The position numbers and the translations under genes were made by a program. Shown one piece after another: positions 1 to 8,251 of a stretch of DNA of 43,735 bases. The DNA is taken from positions 1-43,735 of the forward strand of contig JAFXNQ010000024.1 of the NCBI GenBank assembly GCA_017529425.1, written 5' to 3'. Position 1 is the first letter of the stretch, and each line of letters begins with the position of its first letter. A model generated the notes under the pieces. It ran no database searches. It was not told the origin of the DNA and saw only the letters and a program-made list of their open reading frames with translations. Source of the stretch: Bacteroidales bacterium (GTDB lineage: Bacteria > Bacteroidota > Bacteroidia > Bacteroidales > UBA932).

Positions 1-2571
1 TCATTGGCCCGCAGCCAGGACTACACGCTGGAGTTCTACAATCTCTGCGGTGGAGTCAAGTTTTCAGTGGCCGAGGCCGGAATAAAGTACGTAACCTTCA
101 GCGGTAATAATAATGAGCCTTTGGCTGGAAAGGTAGATGTAATCTTTAATGAAGATGGTAAACCAGTTGTGCAGACCGTGGTGGACGGGAAAACAGAACT
201 CCGTCTGGACGCTCCCGATGGAGGGACGTTCGAACCAGGCGAGTGGTATTACATAGTATCGCTACCCGCGACCCTCTCTGCAGGTTATACCATGACCTTC
301 TATAAAGACGAGAAGTATGCCGAGCGCGTCACTGACTCCTCCATATCCATTAAACGTGCCGTATGGGGATGCCTGGCCGATGCTGACGACGTCCCTGTCA
401 CTATTCCTTCTGCGGTTGACCTCGGTCTCCCGTCCGGCCTCAAGTGGGCATCATACAATGTTGGAGCATCCGCCCCCGAGGAGTACGGTGATTACTTCGC
501 CTGGGGCGAGACAGAGCCGAATTATACAAGTCAGAACCCAGTAACATGGAAAGACGGCACGACAGGATTCGACTGGGTGTCTTATAAGTTCCGCACCAGC
601 GGCAATTCATGGGATACTGTAAGATTCTCCAAGTACAATACATCCAGTTCTTGTGGACCAATTGACAATAAAACCATCCTCGACCTGGAAGATGACGCTG
701 CGTATATCAATTGGGGAGACAGCTGGAGAATACCAACTGACGATGAGTGGATAGAGTTAAGAACAGAATGTACCCGGACTTGGACTACTCAGAACGGAGT
801 CAGTGGATATCTTTTCACTGGTCCTAACAATAATAGTATATTCCTGCCCGCTACAGGTTCATGGGAAGGTGACAGCATATACGGTAATGGCTCTGACGGT
901 TACTATTGGTCTTCTTCCCTCGTTGTAAAAGGTCCGTACTCCGCATGGCGCTTCAATTTCAACGATGTCGACTTTGTTCGCGTGTGCACCCATGAACGAT
1001 TCTATGGGTCCGCTGTCCGTCCTGTCTCAGATGAGGGAGTCTGTGTCTCAGTGACAGGAGTTTCTATTAATGAGGGTAATATAGACCTTTTTGAGGGTGC
1101 AACAGCATCTTTGATTGCTACTGTAACACCTACAAATGCAACACAGCGCAATGTGATTTGGTCGTCCAGCAATACATCTGTCGCAACCGTTGATTATACA
1201 GGTAAGGTTACTGCCGTAGCTGTAGGAACAGCTGTCATCACGGCAACTACTTATGATGGCGGATATACGGCAGTAAGCATGGTTTCGGTCAAAGAACCTA
1301 CTGGTGGCACCATTGACCTAAGTGTAAACGGTACTGCAAACTGCTATGTTGTACCCAATTCTGGCGAATTCAGTTTTGACGCATCTGTTATGGGTAATGG
1401 TTCCGAAGGATATATCTGGGATGGCACCCAAGGGCAGGATATGAACCTGTGGCCGTACCAACAGGAGGATGTCTATTTCGAGACAGGTGATGTACTGCCG
1501 AGTAAGGCATTCGTCATCTGGGACGACAACGGCGTAATTACCGACGTTGTGTACAATGCCACGACAAAGAGAATTTCATTTACCGCTACGGGCAACAAGG
1601 GTAACGCCCTGATTGGTCTGTTTGATGAGAATTCTACAGAAACCGGCGCCAAGGCCAGCACAGATGACGCTTTATGGAGCTGGCATATCTGGTGCACCGA
1701 CACCCCTCAGATATTTATAATGTACGATGACAATGAATATGGATATGAAATAGTCGACCGTAACCTTGGTGCAATAAGCGCTGACTCAAACGCTGCTAAT
1801 ATAGAAGATACCTATGGCTTCTTCTATCAGTTTGGCCGTAAGGATCCCATCAGGGGATATGACGGAATAGCTGGAGACCAGAAACCGGCGATGACCGACC
1901 TTAAATATTCTGTGAATCATCCGACTTATTTCTTCAAGCTCAATACAACGACTGCAGAATGGTTCAACGAAGGAAGTTCGTCGCTACAAACCGTGTGTGC
2001 AGACCTTTGGGGCAATCCTGCTTGGAAGAATGCTACCACTACGAATCCCCATCCTTACCAGGCGCAGCCTGAAGAACTCAAGAAGACTATCTACGACCCA
2101 TGCCCTCCCGGATATATGGTTCCGCCCGAGACAATATGGACAGGTGTGGATCCTGAAACTGTAACCCTTGTAGAAAACGGTGTGATTGTGCCTACCTACA
2201 TTGAGATTAATGGTATGAGTAAGCCTAACCCATCCGGTAGCTTCTATCCGTTCGCAGGCTATATATCTGATGTGAACTCTTGGGAAGATAACACGGGTTA
2301 TTTCGGGTACAATGGATGCACAATTACCGGACGTGAATCCAGGGCCGCGAGGGTGTACAGTTCTTATACAGGTCTCCAATCCCCGTGGGCTCAGGAACAA
2401 GCACAAAACCATTACGGCGGATGCAGCCTCAGTGTACATTTTAATGATGGAGACACTGAGTACCTCAAAGTTGAGCCTATGTACCAGAGTAATCGCCAGA
2501 ATGGATATAATGTCCGTTGTATGAGGGGGTTAATCGTGCCCGTTATACCAGACTTTGATGTTCAACTGTAG
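1..2571 (+). CDS. Modular surface protein (fimbrillin-like, FISUMP, BIG2), 5'-truncated by the window edge
   Basis: The reading frame is open at base 1, so the true start lies outside the window. The first residues match residues ~143 onward of the lipoprotein at 20007-22613, so a lipoprotein signal and about 140 residues are probably missing. Blocks in order: the end of a fimbrillin-like domain (nt 4-400); a FISUMP domain (nt 400-1040) with YWSSS and a closing VRPV; a bacterial Ig-like BIG2 domain (nt 1050-1300, ending in an Ala/Val/Thr-rich strand); and a long C-terminal domain (nt 1315-2550) with WSWHIWCTD, DRNLGA and FGRKDP, typical of Bacteroidales surface proteins. Over nt 5-400 the DNA is closely similar (I estimate about 85%) to 20434-20830. 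Likely outer-membrane anchored and surface exposed; the ligand is unknown. Confidence 0.85.
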   Translation, partial: SLARSQDYTLEFYNLCGGVKFSVAEAGIKYVTFSGNNNEPLAGKVDVIFNEDGKPVVQTVVDGKTELRLDAPDGGTFEPGEWYYIVSLPATLSAGYTMTFYKDEKYAERVTDSSISIKRAVWGCLADADDVPVTIPSAVDLGLPSGLKWASYNVGASAPEEYGDYFAWGETEPNYTSQNPVTWKDGTTGFDWVSYKFRTSGNSWDTVRFSKYNTSSSCGPIDNKTILDLEDDAAYINWGDSWRIPTDDEWIELRTECTRTWTTQNGVSGYLFTGPNNNSIFLPATGSWEGDSIYGNGSDGYYWSSSLVVKGPYSAWRFNFNDVDFVRVCTHERFYGSAVRPVSDEGVCVSVTGVSINEGNIDLFEGATASLIATVTPTNATQRNVIWSSSNTSVATVDYTGKVTAVAVGTAVITATTYDGGYTAVSMVSVKEPTGGTIDLSVNGTANCYVVPNSGEFSFDASVMGNGSEGYIWDGTQGQDMNLWPYQQEDVYFETGDVLPSKAFVIWDDNGVITDVVYNATTKRISFTATGNKGNALIGLFDENSTETGAKASTDDALWSWHIWCTDTPQIFIMYDDNEYGYEIVDRNLGAISADSNAANIEDTYGFFYQFGRKDPIRGYDGIAGDQKPAMTDLKYSVNHPTYFFKLNTTTAEWFNEGSSSLQTVCADLWGNPAWKNATTTNPHPYQAQPEELKKTIYDPCPPGYMVPPETIWTGVDPETVTLVENGVIVPTYIEINGMSKPNPSGSFYPFAGYISDVNSWEDNTGYFGYNGCTITGRESRAARVYSSYTGLQSPWAQEQAQNHYGGCSLSVHFNDGDTEYLKVEPMYQSNRQNGYNVRCMRGLIVPVIPDFDVQL

Positions 2572-2641
2572 CTACTCATCAACGCGATTAACAACGTTTG
2601 CTACGTTAAGAAGTTCAATAACGATTGACAAAATGAATATT

Positions 2642-2669
2642 GTAGCGGGGAGAGATCCCCGCTACTTTT
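2642..2669 (+). terminator. Intrinsic terminator of the surface-protein gene
   Basis: A perfect 10-bp inverted repeat (GTAGCGGGGA / TCCCCGCTAC) encloses a GAGA tetraloop and is followed directly by TTTT. It lies 70 bp after the stop codon at 2571. Confidence 0.85.
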
Positions 2670-2941
2670 GATAAAAGCCTTACTCCGGGAATCAAGTGTT
2701 GACAGGATGTTTACTTGCCAAAGAAAGGCAAAGTGTTTTTGCACTCCCTTTTGGTTGGCGTGAGCGCGGGAATGCCTTTTGTAAAGAGTTTTGTTACAGT
2801 GGTATACGCAAGTGGCATCTGCTTTAACCCCGCCCGCAGACGGGTTAGAGCGAGCTGTGTTTGCACAGATGCCTCTGTCTCAGCCAGTTGATAAATTTCC
2901 ACTCGCTCTCAGGTTGCGCGGGTGTTCTTTTGGCGTTTTAT

Positions 2942-2949
2942 TATATTTG
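2942..2949 (+). promoter_or_regulatory. Candidate Bacteroidota -7 element upstream of the RhuM-Fic gene
   Basis: TATATTTG matches TAnnTTTG exactly. The nearest upstream TTG (2914-2916) is 25 bp away, longer than the usual 19-21 bp, so the call is tentative. Confidence 0.35.
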
Positions 2950-3028
2950 CATATCTCTTGAACGGGATATACGGCGAATGCTGGAGACGCATTAACTACC
3001 CTGCACCAGGGGGCCCAAAAATTTAGAT

Positions 3029-3046
3029 AGTGTCATCCATGACACT
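3029..3046. repeat. Perfect palindrome, possible operator upstream of the RhuM-Fic gene
   Basis: AGTGTCAT-CC-ATGACACT is a perfect dyad with 8-bp arms, about 105 bp before the ATG at 3152. It could bind a dimeric regulator, or form a hairpin in the leader RNA. No T-run follows, so it does not look like a terminator. Confidence 0.45.
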
Positions 3047-3151
3047 GCCGCAACAGCCGATCCCGACTCTTGTAATGGGAAAATATGGTTGCAACAATCC
3101 GTGCAAGTGCTGCGCGGAGCGGTTGAACACACCTTTTAATCATTACAAGAT

Positions 3152-4171
3152 ATGGAAAACACTATTTCACAAAACCGCCCCGGAGGAGAGATCATCCTCT
3201 ATCAGACTGCCGACGGCAAGTCAAAGATCGATGTCAAACTTGAGAATGAGACTGTGTGGCTCACGCAGGATCAACTTGTGCAGTTATTTGACAGAGATAA
3301 ATCCGTTATTTCAAGACACATCAAGAACATCTTCGAAGAAGGTGAACTCGACCCAGAAGTGGTTGTTGCAAAAAATGCAACCACCACTCCCCATGGCGCT
3401 CTAGCTGGTAAATGGCAAACTCACAATGTCGTTTATTACAACCTTGACGTCATCATCTCCGTAGGTTACCGCGTCAAATCCCAGCGGGGCACCCAGTTCC
3501 GCATCTGGGCTAATTCTGTCCTCAAGGAGTATCTGATCAAAGGGTACGCCGTCAAGAATGATTTGGCCCAACAGAAATACGAAGACCTCAAATCTTTGGT
3601 GGATGTTATGGGTCGCACTATGGGGTATCTGGATACACCTGCTGACGACCAGATCAAATCCATCTTCGATGTTGTCAAGGACTACACCTATGCGCTGGAT
3701 ACTCTCGATAATTATGATTACCAGCGACTACCCGTCAAGGCCACCACAAAAGAAACATTCCACGCAACCTACGATAATGCAATGGATGTAATACGCAGTC
3801 TTAAGGATAAGTTTGGATGCAGTGATTTGTTCGGCCACGAAAAGGATGAATCCTTTAAAAGCTCCATTGGTCAGATATACCAGACTTGGGACGGTAATGA
3901 CCTATATCCATCAGTAGAAGAAAAAGCCGCAATGCTACTATATCTGGTGGTCAAGAACCACTCCTTCTCAGATGGTAACAAGCGCATCGCCGCAACTCTA
4001 TTCTTGTGGTTTATGGATAATAACAACATACTTTATTCATCTGACGGTCATAAGCGTATTGCAGATAACGCTTTGGTGGCATTGACGCTGATGATTGCAG
4101 AGAGCAAGATGGAAGAGATGGATGTGATGGTCAAAGTCGTAGTGAACCTTATAAATGGAGATAACAAGTAG
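3152..4171 (+). CDS. RhuM-family / Fic (Doc-type) fusion protein
   Basis: A 339-residue protein. Residues ~10-130 match the RhuM/virulence-protein family found in genomic islands (VWLTQDQLVQLF, then NVVYYNLDVIISVGYRVKS and GTQFRIWA). Residues ~190-325 form a Fic/Doc domain with the active-site loop HSFSDGNKRIAA near residue 270. Fic enzymes usually transfer AMP to a protein hydroxyl group, and Doc uses ATP to phosphorylate EF-Tu. The GNKR ending is closer to Doc than to the classical GNGR of AMP transferases. The invariant His, Asp/Glu-type position, Gly, Asn and Arg are all present, so the enzyme should be active. No separate Phd-like antitoxin gene lies beside it. The ATG at 3152 follows an in-frame AT-rich region. 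Substrate unknown; a toxin or phage-defence role is inference. Confidence 0.85.
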   Translation: MENTISQNRPGGEIILYQTADGKSKIDVKLENETVWLTQDQLVQLFDRDKSVISRHIKNIFEEGELDPEVVVAKNATTTPHGALAGKWQTHNVVYYNLDVIISVGYRVKSQRGTQFRIWANSVLKEYLIKGYAVKNDLAQQKYEDLKSLVDVMGRTMGYLDTPADDQIKSIFDVVKDYTYALDTLDNYDYQRLPVKATTKETFHATYDNAMDVIRSLKDKFGCSDLFGHEKDESFKSSIGQIYQTWDGNDLYPSVEEKAAMLLYLVVKNHSFSDGNKRIAATLFLWFMDNNNILYSSDGHKRIADNALVALTLMIAESKMEEMDVMVKVVVNLINGDNK

Positions 4172-4212
4172 AGAAAGAAGAAGATGACACGTATAGAAAA
4201 CGAGCATTATCC

Positions 4213-4250
4213 GATAAGCAAGCCTACATGACAGAGGTGCATTGCTTATC
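4213..4250. terminator. Inverted repeat between convergent genes, possible bidirectional terminator
   Basis: GATAAGCAA and TTGCTTATC form 9-bp arms around a 20-nt loop, between the 3' ends of the Fic gene and tonB. The right arm overlaps the tonB stop codon. There is no T-run, so terminator function is uncertain. Confidence 0.35.
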
Positions 4251-5016
4251 TCACCTTGAAGATGTACGTGATGGTACCTTCCTGGGCCTCCGGGGCGGTG
4301 CGGGATACATTGAAAAGGGCGCCGAGGGCGGCCTTGCGGGCGCTTTCGCGTAAGTGTTTGTCGGAGATTGTTGTGCCGGGGGCGCCGGCCACGGCAGAAA
4401 TGACCTTGCCCTCCTGGTTAACCAGGATCTTTACGACGATTCTGCCGCCGTCACCAGATTCAAATACCGGCAAGGGGAGTGATCCCACAACGGAGCGTCC
4501 TTCCAGTTTGGCGGAGGGTTCGCTTTCCGGATTGCCGACTTTGGTGTTGCCCTGGGAGTGGCCAGCAGTGAGCTTTTCTGAAATCTTCTCTGCCACCTGC
4601 TGTGCCAGGGTGTCTTTGTCTGTGTTCTGGGCAGAACTGAACAGGGCCCGCCTGTTGATCTCTTTCTCGCGCGGCGGCTCCGGAACCTCTACGTCGCCTT
4701 TATCTCCAACGGTACTCTCCTGACTCAGGTTTGGACGTTTGGCAACTGTCCGGGCCTCTGACTTCTGTACGAGTTTTACGGGCTGCTTTGGCTGGGGTAC
4801 CTCGGTGCGGGGCTCTTTGCCGGCCTTCACCTCTATCTTCTGTGGCTCCAGCTTTGGCAGCTCTTCCGGCTCCATGTCTATCAGGATCTCAGTGTCGCGG
4901 GGTTTGACCGTCGGGGAGATGGTCATGAATGAGCAGAATATGAACAGGAACAAGGAGAAGCCTATCGCAGACATTGTCCCGATAAACTTTGCTCTTGATT
5001 CATATCCGTAGTACAT
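4246..5016 (-). CDS. TonB-family energy transducer
   Basis: A 256-residue protein with one N-terminal membrane anchor (residues ~12-33), a Pro/Glu/Lys-rich periplasmic spacer (~45-130) and a C-terminal TonB domain (~185-256) beginning near GGRIVVKILVNQEGK and ending ITYIFKVR. TonB proteins carry energy from the inner-membrane proton channel to outer-membrane transporters such as SusC-type receptors. The gene is last in the exbB-exbD-tonB set, 20 bp after exbD, so the three are probably co-transcribed and form one complex. The C-terminal domain lacks the classical E. coli YP motif, as is common in Bacteroidota TonB paralogs. Which receptors it serves cannot be told from sequence. Confidence 0.88.
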   Translation of the reverse strand: MYYGYESRAKFIGTMSAIGFSLFLFIFCSFMTISPTVKPRDTEILIDMEPEELPKLEPQKIEVKAGKEPRTEVPQPKQPVKLVQKSEARTVAKRPNLSQESTVGDKGDVEVPEPPREKEINRRALFSSAQNTDKDTLAQQVAEKISEKLTAGHSQGNTKVGNPESEPSAKLEGRSVVGSLPLPVFESGDGGRIVVKILVNQEGKVISAVAGAPGTTISDKHLRESARKAALGALFNVSRTAPEAQEGTITYIFKVR

Positions 5017-5036
5017 TGCTCACTAAGTATATGGCG

Positions 5037-5450
5037 TTATTCTGGCGATGTGGCCATAATCACCTTATAGTGATTGTGCTTGGCGATGTTCATTACGGCA
5101 ACTACCTCTTTGATGGGGACGGTCTCGTCGGCATAAATGCTGAAGGTCGGGTCGTCCTCACCGTCGAGCACCTCACGCAATTCACCCTCAATCTCTTCAA
5201 ATTTGACGGGGGTAGCGTCACCGTTGATATGATAGGTGCAACGGTTCTGCTGGGGGTAGTGCTTGATGGATACGGTAGCCATCGGCTTTGCCGACACCTG
5301 CCCGGTGCTCTTGGGGAGCAGGAGCTTGAGGGCGTTGGGGTTGATGAGGGTGGATGTCACCAGAAAGAATATCAGCAGCAGGAACACGATGTCTGTCATT
5401 GAGGACATCGAGAAGCTGGAATCTATCTTGCAGGATCTCTTGAGTGCCAT
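5037..5450 (-). CDS. exbD: ExbD/TolR-family biopolymer transport protein
   Basis: A 137-residue protein with a short cytoplasmic N-terminus, one transmembrane helix (residues ~17-38) and a periplasmic domain. Asp20 sits at the start of the helix in MSSMTDIVFLLLIFFLV; the equivalent Asp in ExbD is the proton-translocating residue. It pairs with the ExbB-like channel encoded 12 bp upstream and works with the TonB protein encoded downstream. Length and topology fit the family. A TolR role cannot be excluded, but the neighbouring TonB-domain gene favours ExbD. Confidence 0.9.
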   Translation of the reverse strand: MALKRSCKIDSSFSMSSMTDIVFLLLIFFLVTSTLINPNALKLLLPKSTGQVSAKPMATVSIKHYPQQNRCTYHINGDATPVKFEEIEGELREVLDGEDDPTFSIYADETVPIKEVVAVMNIAKHNHYKVIMATSPE

Positions 5451-5462
5451 TGCCGTGCGGTA

Positions 5463-6200
5463 TTATTCAACGTCGAGATCCATGGAACCCGAGGTGTGGG
5501 AAGAAGAGATGCTGCCGCTCTCGAGGGCATCCATGAACTCTATGGTACTGTTCTCCATCTTGTATACTACGTCCGATACGCGGCTGGTGAGGTAGTTATA
5601 GCAGAAGTATGCTATGATACCCACAATAAGACCGCCCACAGTGGTAATCATCGCGGTATAAATACCGCCTGAAAGGAGGGTGATATCGATATTGTTCCCC
5701 GCCCTGGACATATTGAAGAAGGCTTGCACCATACCCATTACGGTACCGAGGAAACCGATCATCGGGGCGCCGCCGGCGATGGAGGCCAGTACAGGGAGTC
5801 CTTTCTCCAGGCGTGCGACCTCAAGGTTGCCGACATTCTCTACTGCTGCCTGTATGTCGTGCAAAGGGCGTCCCATACGTTCGATACCCTTCTCAAGCAT
5901 TCGTGCGATAGGGGTGTCACTCTTTTTACAGAGGGCCAGGGCGCTCTTCTTCTTGCCGTCCTGCAGGTAGTCAGTGATGTCTTTTGTAAAGTTCTTGTCC
6001 ACTTTAGAGGCGTGGTTGATAGCATAGAGTCTCTCTGCAAACACGTATATCGCAACTATAGAGAGGATTGCAAGTACAATCATCAGCCAGCCGCCTTTGC
6101 TGGCCATGCCAAGGAGAGAGAACGATGCATCCTCTGCAACTTCGTTTACGGTTGTCGCAATTTCATCTGCAGAGGTTTGAAGGAATGTGGTCAGTAACAT
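5463..6200 (-). CDS. exbB: ExbB/TolQ/MotA proton-channel family protein
   Basis: A 245-residue inner-membrane protein with three transmembrane segments at about 32-54, 138-160 and 175-200 and a cytoplasmic loop between the first and second. The segment GFLGTVMGMVQAF is the conserved pore-lining core of MotA/TolQ/ExbB proteins. ExbB pentamers around ExbD harvest the proton gradient to drive TonB. It is the first gene of the minus-strand exbB-exbD-tonB cluster. The ATG at 6200 is followed by a first hydrophobic stretch that may be an extra anchor. The 73-bp gap to truA upstream probably holds the promoter; I see no clean TAnnTTTG match there. Confidence 0.9.
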   Translation of the reverse strand: MLLTTFLQTSADEIATTVNEVAEDASFSLLGMASKGGWLMIVLAILSIVAIYVFAERLYAINHASKVDKNFTKDITDYLQDGKKKSALALCKKSDTPIARMLEKGIERMGRPLHDIQAAVENVGNLEVARLEKGLPVLASIAGGAPMIGFLGTVMGMVQAFFNMSRAGNNIDITLLSGGIYTAMITTVGGLIVGIIAYFCYNYLTSRVSDVVYKMENSTIEFMDALESGSISSSHTSGSMDLDVE

Positions 6201-6273
6201 TGTTTTGATATTTAATATTTTTATTCGTTTTCGAAATTAGTGCCAAAAGCGGTCGCAAAATAACACAAAAAGG

Positions 6274-7023
6274 TCATAATGGCAAAAGCGGGTAGGGATA
6301 AGTTACCTCCCGCAGCATCAGCGGTTCTCCCGGAACCGACTGTCCGGCGGCGCTGCGGTCCCCCTTTTCCAGCAGTGCAGGGATATCTTCTGGCGGCAGT
6401 TTTCCCCGTCCTACATCCAGCAGCGTGCCCACTATGGCCCGCACCATGTTGCGCAGGAAACGGTCGGCAGTAATGTCAAACTGCAGGTGGGTGGCGTCTA
6501 TGGCAGTCCATTGAGCATGGGTTACATTGCAGATGGAGGTTTTGTTGTCGGCTCCGGTCTTTTCAAAGCTGGAAAAGTCGCGCTGGCCGGTAAGAAGGGC
6601 CGCCGCCCGGTTCATGGCGCCGAGGTCCAGGTTAAACCTGCAGTAGAAGGAGTGCCATGCGAAGGGGTCCCTGCAGGTGTGTACTTTGTACCGGTAACTG
6701 CGGCTGGTGGCGTCAAAGCGGGCATGTGCCTCGGGGGCAACGCCGGCTATGAAGTTTGCCACTATGTCAGAAGGGAGGATGGCATTTATTTTGTACAATA
6801 GGTGCGCTGGTTCTTTGATTTCTTCGGGATGGTCAAAATGGGCAAAATAGCCGCTGGCACTTACTCCCGCATCGGTACGCCCCGCGCCTGTGAGGGCGGT
6901 GGGATGGCCCAGTGCCTTGGACATGGCGTCCTCCAGTATCTCCTGCACTGTGGTAGCGTTTAGCTGCCGCTGCCATCCGCTGTAGCGTTCCCCGTTGTAT
7001 GACACCGAGACAAAGAATCGCAT
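6274..7023 (-). CDS. truA: tRNA pseudouridine synthase A
   Basis: A 249-residue enzyme that isomerises uridines 38-40 in the tRNA anticodon stem to pseudouridine. The catalytic Asp is residue 51 in GRTDAGVSA. RFNLDLGAMN, the FLRNMVR motif near the C-terminus (RNA binding) and a family-typical length confirm the call. The frame is open far upstream, but that part is antisense to moxR and unrelated to TruA. The ATG at 7023 gives the canonical beginning MRFFVSVSYNG. The gene diverges from moxR across a 60-bp gap. A -7 element on the minus strand lies 39 bp before the start. Confidence 0.95.
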   Translation of the reverse strand: MRFFVSVSYNGERYSGWQRQLNATTVQEILEDAMSKALGHPTALTGAGRTDAGVSASGYFAHFDHPEEIKEPAHLLYKINAILPSDIVANFIAGVAPEAHARFDATSRSYRYKVHTCRDPFAWHSFYCRFNLDLGAMNRAAALLTGQRDFSSFEKTGADNKTSICNVTHAQWTAIDATHLQFDITADRFLRNMVRAIVGTLLDVGRGKLPPEDIPALLEKGDRSAAGQSVPGEPLMLREVTYPYPLLPL

Positions 7024-7037
7024 TGGGAAAATATTGC

Positions 7038-7045
7038 TATTTTTG
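7038..7045 (+). promoter_or_regulatory. Candidate -7 element for the bat operon
   Basis: TATTTTTG matches TAnnTTTG and lies 38 bp before the moxR ATG in the divergent truA-moxR gap. No good -33 TTTG is visible at the expected spacing. Confidence 0.5.
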
Positions 7046-7061
7046 TGAGATAGATAACAAG

Positions 7062-7069
7062 CAAATTTA
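7062..7069 (-). promoter_or_regulatory. Candidate -7 element for truA
   Basis: Read on the minus strand this is TAAATTTG, a match to TAnnTTTG, 39 bp before the truA ATG. It sits back to back with the moxR element. Confidence 0.45.
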
Positions 7070-7083
7070 CAAAACATTTTGAT

Positions 7084-8079
7084 ATGGACAGTGAAAACAT
7101 CAAAGAACTGAATGAACGTCTGCAGCGTGAAAGTGCGTTCGTAGATCTGGTGCAGATGGAGATGGGCAAGGTCATCGTGGGGCAGAAACCTCTTATAGAG
7201 AATCTGCTCATCGGTTTGCTGGCAAACGGACACATCCTTCTGGAGGGTGTTCCCGGTTTGGCAAAGACGTTGGCCATCAATACGTTGGCTTCTACTATGG
7301 ATGCCAGGTTCAGCCGTATCCAGTTCACCCCAGACCTGCTCCCCGCCGATGTTACCGGCACCCTGATTTACAGCCAGAAGAGCGAGCAGTTCCAGATTAA
7401 GAAAGGTCCCATCTTTGCCAACTTCATCCTGGCGGATGAGATAAACCGTTCTCCGGCAAAGGTGCAGAGTGCGCTGCTGGAGGCGATGCAGGAGCGCCAG
7501 GTCACAATCGGTGACGAGAGTTTCCGCCTCCCTGAACCTTTCCTGGTAATGGCAACCCAGAACCCTATTGAGCAGGAGGGTACCTATCCGCTGCCCGAGG
7601 CTCAGGTGGACCGTTTCATGCTGAAGGTTGTGGTCAAGTATCCTAAGAAAGAGGAGGAGAAGCAGATCATCCGCATGAATAACACCGGCGAAGGCCTGCC
7701 TAAACCCAACGTTGTAATAAAGCCCGAGGATATCGTGCGTGCCCGCAAGGTGGTCCGTGAAGTCTATATGGACGAGAAGATAGAGAAGTACATCGTGGAT
7801 ATAGTGTTCGCAACCCGTGACCCTGAGGAATACGGTCTGGGCAAGTTCAAGAATATGATTGCATTCGGCGGCAGTCCGCGTGCCAGCATCTCGCTCTCCG
7901 CAGCGGCCAAAGCATACGCATTCATACGCCGTCGCGGATATGTGATTCCGGAGGACGTCCGTGCCGTCTGCTACGAGGTACTCCGCCACCGTATCGGCCT
8001 GACATACGAGGCCGAAGCTGATAACATCACATCAGAGAACATTATTGCAGATATATTGAATACTATAGAGGTACCATAG
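7084..8079 (+). CDS. MoxR-family AAA+ ATPase of the Bat operon
   Basis: A 331-residue AAA+ ATPase of the AAA_3 (MoxR) type. The Walker A motif is GVPGLAKT (residues ~55-62, Lys61). Walker B is in FILADEINRSPAK, sensor 1 in MATQNP, and EQEGTYPLPEAQVDRF is the MoxR signature. MoxR ATPases act as chaperones that load or remodel von Willebrand factor A (VWA) proteins, here presumably the BatA/BatB/DUF58 proteins encoded downstream. It is the first gene of a nine-kilobase operon. A 172-bp gap follows, with a strong inverted repeat, which is the only sizeable gap in the operon. The client proteins are inferred from gene order. Confidence 0.95.
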   Translation: MDSENIKELNERLQRESAFVDLVQMEMGKVIVGQKPLIENLLIGLLANGHILLEGVPGLAKTLAINTLASTMDARFSRIQFTPDLLPADVTGTLIYSQKSEQFQIKKGPIFANFILADEINRSPAKVQSALLEAMQERQVTIGDESFRLPEPFLVMATQNPIEQEGTYPLPEAQVDRFMLKVVVKYPKKEEEKQIIRMNNTGEGLPKPNVVIKPEDIVRARKVVREVYMDEKIEKYIVDIVFATRDPEEYGLGKFKNMIAFGGSPRASISLSAAAKAYAFIRRRGYVIPEDVRAVCYEVLRHRIGLTYEAEADNITSENIIADILNTIEVP

Positions 8080-8153
8080 TAAACAAGAATCGTAACTGTG
8101 TTTGTGGAAGGTCCCTTACATGAATTGTTAGAGCCCGAAGGGCGTAGGGTAAG

Positions 8154-8174
8154 TCCCTTCCCCGAGGGAAGGGA
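8154..8174. repeat. Short intergenic hairpin between moxR and the DUF58 gene
   Basis: TCCCTTCCC and GGGAAGGGA form a perfect 9-bp stem with a CGA loop. No T-run follows. It may modulate transcription or mRNA stability inside the bat operon, or be a dispersed intergenic repeat unit. Confidence 0.55.
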
Positions 8175-8251
8175 TTTAGGGATGGGGTTACGTTATATTG
8201 TGCGGTGGGCATTGTATTAAAGTGATGCTTCCCGCCAAAGAATGAGGTTAG

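Larger units (their letters stand above)
2670..3151. other. Intergenic stretch without a convincing gene
   Basis: No reading frame here has a recognisable domain. The stretch holds a -7-type element TATATTTG at 2942-2949 with no well-spaced -33 partner, and an 18-bp palindrome at 3029-3046. If transcription starts near 2956, the Fic gene at 3152 has a leader of about 200 nt. The remaining sequence looks like old intergenic or mobile-element debris. Confidence 0.5.

Noticed and set aside
400-1040. A second DGR variable region in the FISUMP domain of the first gene
   Set aside because: Codons at the equivalent positions use mixed third bases, the domain is internal, and no hairpin follows.
2711-2902. 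63-codon minus-strand frame in the first intergenic region
   Set aside because: No domain and no promoter; probably intergenic debris.
7024-7989. Upstream extension of the truA frame to 7989
   Set aside because: It is antisense to moxR, and TruA similarity starts exactly at the ATG at 7023.
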